Assembly: GCA_008363265.1 (NCBI GenBank)
Contig: RHKR01000152.1
Location: 1-6,276, forward strand
From: Chlorobiota bacterium
Lineage (GTDB): Bacteria; Bacteroidota; Ignavibacteria; Ignavibacteriales; Ignavibacteriaceae
DNA length: 6,276 nt
Direction of reading: 5' to 3'
Made by a program: the position numbers and the translations under genes. Below, piece by piece: positions 1 through 4,992 of the stretch; positions within the stretch are counted from its first letter, which is position 1, and each line of letters starts with the position of its first letter. The notes beneath the pieces were generated by a model. It had not been told where the DNA came from and ran no database searches. It saw nothing but the letters and a program-made list of their open reading frames with translations.

Positions 1-306
1 TACATCGACTTCGCCGAGGCCGGCGTTTCCGACAACCTCAATAAAACAATAGATTACGAATCGGTTTACAACAGGATACTCACTATAGCGCTTGCAAAGA
101 AGAGCTATCTGATCGAAACTGTATCCTACCGGATATGCGAATTACTCTTCGGCGAGTACCCAAGTCTCGAGCGTCTGGTTATCCGTGTCAGGAAGAACAA
201 TCCGCCCATTGGTGGTGTTGTCGACTGTGTTGAAGTGGAGATCGACACCACGCGTGAAGATTTTTACGCCTCGATCGAGAGGTTCAACAACCATCCGCAC
301 AAGTAA
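1..306 (+). CDS. folB: Dihydroneopterin aldolase, C-terminal part (5' end outside window)
   Basis: FolB cleaves 7,8-dihydroneopterin to 6-hydroxymethyl-7,8-dihydropterin plus glycolaldehyde in cytoplasmic folate synthesis. Frame 1 is open from the first base to a TAA at 304-306, giving 101 visible residues of a family usually near 120. Visible family signatures are TIDYESVY (residues 16-23), KKSYLIET (33-40, with the conserved Glu at 39), and RVRKNNPPIGGVVDCVEVEI, whose Lys65 matches the conserved active-site lysine. Only about 20 N-terminal residues and the start codon are missing. The next gene, folK, starts 8 nt after the stop and encodes the next enzyme of the pathway, which supports the call. 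The last 20 or so residues are a poorly conserved tail. No frameshift is seen. Confidence 0.95.
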   Translation, partial: YIDFAEAGVSDNLNKTIDYESVYNRILTIALAKKSYLIETVSYRICELLFGEYPSLERLVIRVRKNNPPIGGVVDCVEVEIDTTREDFYASIERFNNHPHK

Positions 307-314
307 AAACTGAA

Positions 315-866
315 GTGTTCCCCGTATATCTGGCTCTCGGTTCAAACATTGGCGACAAGTGGGGCTTCCTAGAAGCGGCACTTTCTGCAATAAATGAGCT
401 CCCCGGAACCCGGATCGACGCTATTTCACCGGTCTATGAGACACTCCCTTACGGTGTTGAAGATCAGGGCGACTTTCTCAATCTGGTCATCAGGATTGAG
501 ACTGACTTTGCCCCTGAAGTGCTGCTTGATGAACTTAAGACGATCGAGCGGGCCACAGGCAGGGTTGAGAGAAAAAGGTGGTATGAAAGGGAAATTGATA
601 TCGATATTCTCCTCTATGGCGACACTATTCTGAGGAGTGAAAACCTTAATATTCCCCATTTAGAACTCGAAAAGAGGGATTTCTTCCTCCTTCCCCTCCT
701 CGATCTTGATCCCGGGATCAGGCTGCCGGGTTCCGGGATATTTCCGCGCGACCTCAAAATTACCCTTGAGAAACCTTATATTAAAGGTCTAAGTAGAATT
801 TTTTTTGAACTGAGAAACGGTTTTGTTTGCCTCAATGAGCCAAGAGATCAATTACATAGCAGTTGA
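315..866 (+). CDS. folK: 2-amino-4-hydroxy-6-hydroxymethyldihydropteridine pyrophosphokinase (HPPK)
   Basis: FolK moves pyrophosphate from ATP to 6-hydroxymethyl-7,8-dihydropterin, the step after FolB. Start is GTG at 315, placed so that the family's N-terminal strand YLALGSNIGD falls at residues 5-14. There is no clear Shine-Dalgarno, so coupling to folB 8 nt upstream is likely. Other landmarks are the segment around residues 83-90 (GRVERKRW) and EREIDIDILLYGD (91-103), whose two Asp residues match the Mg2+ ligands of HPPK. RDFFLLPLLDLDPGIRLPG (121-139) is the conserved C-terminal region. The protein is 183 aa, against about 160 for the family. The extra tail comes after a run of eight T at 799-806 and overlaps the kinase gene by 32 nt. 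One T more or fewer would stop the protein at 164 or 165 aa, so the tail may not be native. Confidence 0.95.
   Translation: MFPVYLALGSNIGDKWGFLEAALSAINELPGTRIDAISPVYETLPYGVEDQGDFLNLVIRIETDFAPEVLLDELKTIERATGRVERKRWYEREIDIDILLYGDTILRSENLNIPHLELEKRDFFLLPLLDLDPGIRLPGSGIFPRDLKITLEKPYIKGLSRIFFELRNGFVCLNEPRDQLHSS
799..806 (+). other. T8 homopolymer in folK, candidate slippage or indel site
   Basis: Eight consecutive T cover the end of folK codon 162 and all of codons 163-164. With nine T the frame reads into TGA immediately (164 aa). With seven T it reads TTG AAC TGA (165 aa). As given, folK continues for 19 more residues into the kinase gene. The run could be a sequencing or assembly error, a phase-variable tract, or a transcriptional slippage site. 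The sequence alone cannot separate these. Confidence 0.4.
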
Positions 867-1488
867 AGGTGTTATAGGCGCGGGAAAGACCTCACTTGTA
901 AGGAAACTGCAGGCGAAACTTAACGCGAGGATGATACTTGAGAACCACGACGAGAACCCTTTTCTCGCGAGATTCTACAAGAACAGGAAACGGTACGCCT
1001 TTCAGACCCAGATGTTCTTTCTTATAAGCCGGTACAAACAGCTCGAAGACCTCGATCAGGGTTCACTCTTCTCCGAGCATATAGTTGCCGACTACATCTT
1101 CGAGAAGGATCTCCTTTTCGCATGGCTCAACCTCGACAAGGAAGAACTCCGCCTCTACAACCAGATCTTCCCGAAACTGGCTCAGAACCTGAGGAAGCCC
1201 GATCTTGTGATCTTCCTGAAAGCTGATGTGCAGCGCCTCCTCCACAACATCAAAAAGCGCCACAGAAGCTACGAACTTGACATGGATGAAGGCTATATTG
1301 GCGACCTCTACGACATGTACAACGAATATTTTCTGAGGTACAACGACACTCCGCTGCTCATTGTAAACTCTACCGACATAGACTTTGTTCATAATGAAGC
1401 AGACTTTGAAGAGCTCTACAGACAGATCTTCAGGGCTGACAGAACAAGGATCGAATATTTCCACCCCGAAGGCAAGGCATTATTGTGA
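835..1488 (+). CDS. Deoxynucleoside kinase (dCK/dGK/dAK family)
   Basis: Cytoplasmic kinase that phosphorylates deoxynucleosides to 5'-monophosphates with an NTP donor, for dNTP salvage. I chose ATG 835 (217 aa) because the family starts a few residues before its first strand, here YIAVEG. An in-frame TTG at 823 would add four residues. Visible parts are the P-loop GVIGAGKTS (12-20), a catalytic-type Glu in LENHDENPFL (35-44), and FQTQMFFLISRYKQ (56-69), which is typical of the substrate pocket. Next come VADYIFEKDLLFA (84-96) in the place of the D/E-R-S type motif, KPDLVIFLKA (121-130), an arginine-rich LID KKRHRSYE (140-147) and PLLIVN (173-178). The nucleoside preference cannot be read from this. 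The motif set resembles the bacterial dAK/dGK enzymes of FCB bacteria more than thymidine kinase. The 5' end overlaps folK by 32 nt, and the stop overlaps the next start as GTGA. Confidence 0.93.
   Translation: MSQEINYIAVEGVIGAGKTSLVRKLQAKLNARMILENHDENPFLARFYKNRKRYAFQTQMFFLISRYKQLEDLDQGSLFSEHIVADYIFEKDLLFAWLNLDKEELRLYNQIFPKLAQNLRKPDLVIFLKADVQRLLHNIKKRHRSYELDMDEGYIGDLYDMYNEYFLRYNDTPLLIVNSTDIDFVHNEADFEELYRQIFRADRTRIEYFHPEGKALL
1469..1477 (+). promoter_or_regulatory. Ribosome binding site for the small membrane protein
   Basis: Two AAGG copies lie at 1469-1472 and 1474-1477. The second is 7 nt before GTG 1485. This spacing supports the GTG start over the in-frame ATG at 1521, which would cut off most of the membrane span. 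The site lies inside the kinase gene, as expected for a coupled junction. Confidence 0.5.
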
Positions 1489-1712
1489 GAAAAGTTTTTT
1501 TAGTTATCGCCGGCATATTGATGTTTTATCTGGTACGCATATTCTTTAAACGGCTGAAAAACGCCGCTGCTGTATCAGCTTCAACCGGATACGGTAACGG
1601 CGGCGCTGCCGCTCAGAACCTCTTCACCGCACCGAAAGGGAGATCATTCCCGACCGACCGAGTAGTTGAAGACGCTTCCTATACCGAGATCGAGCCCGGT
1701 CCGGGCAAGTAG
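1485..1712 (+). CDS. Small single-span membrane protein of unknown function
   Basis: I do not recognise this 75-aa protein with certainty. It starts at GTG 1485, sharing GTGA with the kinase stop, and has an AAGG ribosome site 7 nt upstream. Residues 3-19 (VFLVIAGILMFYLVRIF) form one hydrophobic span, followed by a basic FKRLKN patch. The positive-inside rule would put the C-terminus in the cytoplasm. Residues 27-45 are a flexible Ala/Gly-rich linker. The tail is acidic, with VVEDASYTEIEP at 60-71. This plan of short anchor, variable linker and a conserved V-E-D-A-x-Y/F-E/T-E-I end resembles small Bacteroidota proteins such as DUF4834, but I cannot confirm membership. Its place between the kinase and a glycosyltransferase, with gaps of -4 and +3 nt, argues that it is a real expressed gene. 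It could be a membrane adaptor, but that is a guess. Confidence 0.7.
   Translation: MRKVFLVIAGILMFYLVRIFFKRLKNAAAVSASTGYGNGGAAAQNLFTAPKGRSFPTDRVVEDASYTEIEPGPGK
1694..1706 (+). repeat. Short GC-rich inverted repeat just before the glycosyltransferase start
   Basis: GCCCG (1694-1698) and CGGGC (1702-1706) are perfect inverted arms around a GTC loop. They sit in the last codons of the small membrane protein, 9 nt before ATG 1716. No T-run follows, so this is not an intrinsic terminator. As an mRNA hairpin it could limit new initiation at 1716 unless a ribosome arrives from upstream. It could also be an accident of Pro/Gly codons. Confidence 0.3.
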
Positions 1713-1715
1713 GCC

Positions 1716-2807
1716 ATGAACAGTTTCGCCAGGGCATTCTACCGTCTTCTCTTCTCCCCCCCAGCATACGACCCAGACCAAGAGAAAAACCCCCGTAAGA
1801 TACTAATAATCCGGCAGCACAACCAGCTGGGGGATCTCCTCGCCAGCAGTTCCCTTTTCAGGGCCATTAAAGCCAAATATCCTGAAGCAAAGATCACTTT
1901 GGTTGTAAGCCCTGCCAACAAGGATGCTGTTGCAAAGAATAAATTCATCGACCGTGTTGTTGTGTTCGATAAAGGGAAGCACATCTGGATATTCGAGTTC
2001 TTCAGGTTCCTTTCCGTCTTGCGAGAGGGATACGACTGGGTTATTGTTCCCGTAACTGTATCGATCTCATTCACCAGCTGCCTCATGGCAGGCATCGCGA
2101 AGGCGAGACTCAAGGTTGGTCCCAAATACCTCGATGGGAAATACAACGAGGCTGACCTCTTTTTCAACAGGAAAGTGGTGCTTGACTGGCGTAACCACCC
2201 CGACATGCACATAGCCGAACGTATACTTGACATTGTGAAACCTTTGGGTGTGGAGCCGGCGGGATACGCCCCGGAAGTAAGTGTCGACACAGTTGATGTA
2301 GCGTTCGCAGATCAGTTCCTCAATCATTTTGAAGAGCATCATACCCGTCCCGTGATCGGGCTTCACACCGGTGCCGGCAAAGTACCGAACAGATGGTATT
2401 ACAAGAATTTTGTCGCCGTCATCCAAACGCTTCGCGAAAAGTACGATGCCTGTATTTACCTGACAGGCTCATCGGCCGATATTTCAACCATTGAAAAGAT
2501 AATGGAAGAGCTCCCGTTCACTGTTCTCACATGCATCGACAGGAGCATACCCGAAGTGGCGGCTGTGATCGCGCGCAGCGATCTTTTCATCACCAACGAT
2601 ACCGGGATAATGCATGTGGCCGGTTCGACGGCTACACCTCAGATATCCCTCTTTGGACCGACAAATCCGTTCGTCTGGGCCCCGATGGGTACGAACAAGG
2701 TTTTTATGCAGAGATCTGACATAATCGACAATATAACCGTTGCCGAGGTTTGCGAAGTGGCTGACCGCCTGCTTCTCCTCTCGAACAAGAGAAACAAAAA
2801 TGCTTAG
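1716..2807 (+). CDS. Glycosyltransferase family 9, heptosyltransferase-like
   Basis: GT-B fold enzyme of the ADP-heptose:LPS heptosyltransferase family (GT9), acting at the cytoplasmic face of the inner membrane on lipopolysaccharide core or a related glycan. It is 363 aa, a normal length. The N-terminal Rossmann domain opens with KILIIRQHNQLGDLLASSS (28-46), which holds the conserved Gly-Asp (39-40; Asp matches the proposed catalytic base) and is followed by FRAIKAKYPEAKITLVV. The donor-binding C-terminal domain begins with GLHTGAGKVPNRW (215-227). It then has DLFITNDTGIMHVAGS (289-304) and SLFGPTNPFVWAPMG (311-325), the strongest GT9 signatures. Residues 1-27 are an amphipathic, basic lead segment that may touch the membrane. 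Start ATG 1716 is 3 nt after the previous stop, with no strong ribosome site. The sugar and acceptor cannot be read from the sequence, and GT9 also includes non-heptose enzymes. The 3' end overlaps the phosphatase gene by 8 nt. Confidence 0.9.
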   Translation: MNSFARAFYRLLFSPPAYDPDQEKNPRKILIIRQHNQLGDLLASSSLFRAIKAKYPEAKITLVVSPANKDAVAKNKFIDRVVVFDKGKHIWIFEFFRFLSVLREGYDWVIVPVTVSISFTSCLMAGIAKARLKVGPKYLDGKYNEADLFFNRKVVLDWRNHPDMHIAERILDIVKPLGVEPAGYAPEVSVDTVDVAFADQFLNHFEEHHTRPVIGLHTGAGKVPNRWYYKNFVAVIQTLREKYDACIYLTGSSADISTIEKIMEELPFTVLTCIDRSIPEVAAVIARSDLFITNDTGIMHVAGSTATPQISLFGPTNPFVWAPMGTNKVFMQRSDIIDNITVAEVCEVADRLLLLSNKRNKNA

Positions 2808-3735
2808 AAAGAATTTCGCTGTTCTGGATATCGGTTCCAACTCTTTCCACATTATCATCGCCAACTCGCCCGATGGCCGCCGTTTTGAGGTGATCGACAG
2901 GGAAAAGGCCGTGCACCGCCTCGCCTCCAAGGATGGCTACGGCAGATCGTTCATAAAAGAGCCTGACCTTCGCCACGCGATAAAGTTGATCGATCTTTTC
3001 AAGTCGAAAGCCGCCATGAACAACGCAGCAATTAAAGCCGTTGCAACCAGCGCGGTGAGGGAAGCAGTTAACCGCGATGAGTTTGTTGAACGCGTTTTTG
3101 CCGAAACAGGTGTTAAAGTTGATGTGATCGACGGTCATGAGGAGGCGAACTACATATATAGTGCGGCGCGGCACTTCCTCCACTTCAAGGGGAGCAGGAT
3201 ACTCTGCGTTGACATCGGCGGGGGAAGCACCGAGTTTATCACGGGCTCTGAAGAGGCACCGACTTTCGCGACGAGTCTGCGGGTTGGCGCGGTTAGGTTC
3301 ACAAGGGAGTTTTTCCCCGATTTTGTGGTGCGGAAGAATTCAGTGACGATGGCCTACTACTACGCGCTGGGAATGATCGAGTCGATCAGGGCGCATGTTC
3401 TCAAACCCGGGTACGAAGTGGCGATATTCTCCGCAGGAACGGCAAAATCAGTCCTTATGATGGCTACCGGGATGGGCTTGATCCCCGAGGGGAGCCAGAT
3501 CTTCACTTATGAAGACCTTGTGAAAGTGCACGACCGCGTTCTGGATGCGAAGGAGTTGAAAGACAGGCTTGATCTCCCCGGCCTCGAGCCCAAACGCGCC
3601 GATGTTGTTGTTGCCGGTGTTATCATCCTGAAAGCCATCTTCGAAAAACTCGAGGTTAAGCAGGCCCTCTACTCCGAATACGCCCTCCGTGAAGGAGTTA
3701 TTTTGGAACAGATTAATAAGAGTGATGAGCGATGA
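2800..3735 (+). CDS. ppx: Exopolyphosphatase / pppGpp phosphohydrolase family (Ppx/GppA), short form
   Basis: Enzyme of the actin-like (ASKHA) superfamily that removes terminal phosphate from polyphosphate or pppGpp. ATG 2800 gives 311 aa. Upstream in-frame starts such as TTG 2740 would add residues read from the glycosyltransferase gene, with no family support. Motifs in order are phosphate-1 LDIGSNSFH (9-17), VATSAVREA (81-89), GHEEA (112-116, with the likely catalytic Glu115), phosphate-2 VDIGGGSTE (137-145), SAGTAKS (221-227, the phosphate-2/nucleotide loop), and SEYALREG (292-299). The length matches the two-lobed form seen in Aquifex, without the C-terminal HD-like domain of E. coli Ppx. 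Whether polyphosphate or pppGpp is preferred cannot be decided. The gene overlaps the glycosyltransferase by 8 nt and is the last gene of the operon. Its last four codons (SDER) and stop lie in a 7-nt repeat at 3721-3776, so the C-terminus may be extended or replaced by repeat growth. Confidence 0.93.
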   Translation: MLRKNFAVLDIGSNSFHIIIANSPDGRRFEVIDREKAVHRLASKDGYGRSFIKEPDLRHAIKLIDLFKSKAAMNNAAIKAVATSAVREAVNRDEFVERVFAETGVKVDVIDGHEEANYIYSAARHFLHFKGSRILCVDIGGGSTEFITGSEEAPTFATSLRVGAVRFTREFFPDFVVRKNSVTMAYYYALGMIESIRAHVLKPGYEVAIFSAGTAKSVLMMATGMGLIPEGSQIFTYEDLVKVHDRVLDAKELKDRLDLPGLEPKRADVVVAGVIILKAIFEKLEVKQALYSEYALREGVILEQINKSDER

Positions 3736-3776
3736 GTGATGAGTTATTGGCTATTAGTTATTAGCGATGAGTGTTT
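3721..3776 (+). repeat. Degenerate heptanucleotide tandem repeat, eight units
   Basis: Reading from 3721 in steps of seven gives AGTGATG, AGCGATG, AGTGATG, AGTTATT, GGCTATT, AGTTATT, AGCGATG and AGTGTTT. The units differ mainly at positions 3, 4 and 7. Two subtypes (AGYGATG and RGYTATT) are arranged 3-3-1, with a decayed last unit. The first 15 nt belong to the phosphatase gene, including its stop. The pattern is of the short tandemly repeated repetitive (STRR) type, known best from heterocystous cyanobacteria and also seen in spacers of other phyla. No function is evident. Confidence 0.85.
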
Positions 3777-3783
3777 CGAAAAT

Positions 3784-3811
3784 CACATTTCACATTTCAC
3801 ATTTCACATTT
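3784..3811 (+). repeat. Perfect tandem repeat (CACATTT)x4
   Basis: Four identical 7-nt units, with the period extending one base left to 3783. The unit differs from that of the block at 3721-3776, but the 7-nt period is the same, and only one 7-nt stretch (3777-3783) lies between the blocks. Perfect identity suggests recent expansion or conversion compared with the degenerate block. Together with 3812-3861, which shows nothing I can name, this fills the 137-nt gap before the DUF302 gene. Confidence 0.9.
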
Positions 3812-3861
3812 TCCTTCCTCTGAAACTTTTGAGTATGTGGTGAATCAAACCGTAATTAAAA

Positions 3862-3867
3862 AAGGAG
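3862..3867 (+). promoter_or_regulatory. Strong Shine-Dalgarno for the DUF302 gene
   Basis: AAGGAG, followed by a 5-nt A-rich spacer before ATG 3873. It is the best ribosome site in the window and fixes this start against the in-frame GTG at 3771, whose extra residues would be translated repeat. It suggests that this gene is translated independently of the operon upstream. Confidence 0.85.
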
Positions 3868-3872
3868 ATAAA

Positions 3873-4262
3873 ATGAGCTACTATTTTGAAAAGACCGTAT
3901 CAACCGGGTTTGACGAAACAATTGAAACAGTAACCGCGGCACTTAAAACCGAAGGTTTCGGCGTGCTGAGCGATATTGATGTACAGGCCACACTGAAAGC
4001 CAAGATCGGTGCCGAAGTAAGGAAATACAGAATACTCGGAGCCTGCAATCCTCCATTTGCCAATAAAGCGATCCATATCGAAGAAAATGTCGGCCTCATG
4101 ATGCCATGCAACGTTCTCGTTCAGGAAACCGAAGGCGGCAAAATTAAAGTATCCGCAATCAACCCCAAAGCCGCCATGCAGGCTACAGGCAACACCTCCC
4201 TCGCGGATCTAGCCGATGAGATATCCTCCAAACTCGAGCGGGTGGTTAACAGCCTGGGGTAA
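3873..4262 (+). CDS. DUF302 domain protein (TT1751-like fold)
   Basis: 129-aa soluble protein that is a single DUF302 domain. Family marks are the opening YYFEKTVSTGFDETIETVT (3-21), in which FDET matches the conserved helix start, then EGFGVLSDIDV (27-37) and LKAKIG (41-46). They continue with YRILGACNPPFANKAI (52-67) and VGLMMPCNVLVQE (73-85). The Cys57 and Cys79 positions are common in the family. The biochemical role of DUF302 is not settled. Members occur alone or next to redox and sulfur or metal genes, and nothing here narrows it. The gene is 137 nt past the phosphatase, separated by 7-nt repeats, and has a strong ribosome site, so it is probably its own transcription unit. I could not pick a convincing promoter. 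The 3' end faces the metallopeptidase gene across 34 nt. Confidence 0.92.
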   Translation: MSYYFEKTVSTGFDETIETVTAALKTEGFGVLSDIDVQATLKAKIGAEVRKYRILGACNPPFANKAIHIEENVGLMMPCNVLVQETEGGKIKVSAINPKAAMQATGNTSLADLADEISSKLERVVNSLG

Positions 4263-4296
4263 CTCTCTCGATAAATAAATTATGGAATATCTGAAG

Positions 4297-4992
4297 TCAG
4301 GCAAGGAACTTCTCCAGCCTGGCTTTCCATTTTTCCCAGGTTGGCATCATTCTGGTTTGAAGATCGTAGAAGTTTGAGTCGTGGTTGTAGTGTACAAGGT
4401 GGCAAAGTTCGTGCACTATAACATATTCAATACACCCTTTGGGAGTCTTTACGAGCTCCTGGTTTAGGATTATTTTTCCGTCAGTTGAGCAGCTTCCCCA
4501 TCGTTTCTGCATTCGCCTGATAAGTATTTCCTCCGGAACCACACCGAAGATTCTAAACTTGTCTATCCATTCGGAGCAATACTCCCCGAACTTCACCTCA
4601 GCATGAGTCTTGTACCACCGGTCGAGCAGTAGAAATACCCGCCCGGGCTCTTTGGCAACAACCTCAACGAACCGTCCATGCAACTTCACAGTCTCCTTCA
4701 TTCCTATTTCAACTTTCAGGCGATATTGTCTTCCCAAATATAGGTGTGTTTCACCACTGATATATTTTTTAGGAGGCATTTTTGGAAAATGAGCGAGAAA
4801 GTCATCCTGCTGTTTAAGTATCCATGGTGCTCTCTTTCTGATAATCTTTTCAATTCTGTCGAGCGGGGCGTTCACAGGCGCTTTAACAAATACATCCATG
4901 TCAGGGGTTACTTTAATCCCCAGGGTTTTTCTTTCAGCAAAGGTTAGATCGTATTCGATCGTCTTTGAACCAAATTGAAGCGTCTTTTTCAA
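4297..4992 (-). CDS. YgjP-like zinc metallopeptidase (DUF45/M48-related), linked to type I restriction
   Basis: 231-aa protein of the YgjP/DUF45 family (SprT-like, minigluzincin-type metalloprotease fold). The zinc site is HELCH (194-198) with His204 in HYNHDSNFYDL as the likely third ligand, and the catalytic Glu is 195. The family motif KRWGSCS (163-169) precedes it. The N-terminal half (1-120) is the beta-rich region usual in YgjP proteins, with RIEKIIRKRAPWILK (46-60) matching the family's helix. Start is TTG, sharing TTGA with the hsdR stop, with AAAAGGAAA 8 nt upstream. No in-frame ATG lies near. YgjP-like genes often sit next to hsdR in type I restriction loci, which the context here repeats. 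Their role there is not established. Processing or turnover of restriction subunits is a guess. GC is intermediate (43% in one sampled line). Confidence 0.9.
   Translation of the reverse strand: MKKTLQFGSKTIEYDLTFAERKTLGIKVTPDMDVFVKAPVNAPLDRIEKIIRKRAPWILKQQDDFLAHFPKMPPKKYISGETHLYLGRQYRLKVEIGMKETVKLHGRFVEVVAKEPGRVFLLLDRWYKTHAEVKFGEYCSEWIDKFRIFGVVPEEILIRRMQKRWGSCSTDGKIILNQELVKTPKGCIEYVIVHELCHLVHYNHDSNFYDLQTRMMPTWEKWKARLEKFLA

Noticed and set aside
707..720. Perfect 14-nt palindrome TGATCCCGGGATCA inside folK
   Set aside because: It encodes the ordinary Asp-Pro-Gly-Ile stretch, and about 0.4 such palindromes are expected by chance in a window this size. There is no operator context.
778..806. 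Intrinsic terminator ending in the T8 tract of folK
   Set aside because: The only arms before the T-run are a 4-bp CCTT/AAGG stem that is AT-rich and not adjacent to the T-run, and the operon continues.
2740..2799. TTG start adding 20 residues to the Ppx/GppA protein
   Set aside because: The family starts just before LDIGSNS, and the added residues are the glycosyltransferase gene read in another frame. ATG 2800 gives the expected length.
3721..3811. CRISPR array
   Set aside because: The units are 7 nt and contiguous, with no spacers and no cas genes.
3829..3858. Possible promoter TTGAGT-N18-TAATTA before the DUF302 gene
   Set aside because: A transcription start about 7 nt after it would fall inside the Shine-Dalgarno, leaving no ribosome site on the message.
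3771..3872. In-frame GTG start giving the DUF302 protein a 34-residue N-terminal extension
   Set aside because: The added residues are translated 7-nt repeat and spacer, the family begins at the later ATG, and AAGGAG sits 5 nt before ATG 3873.
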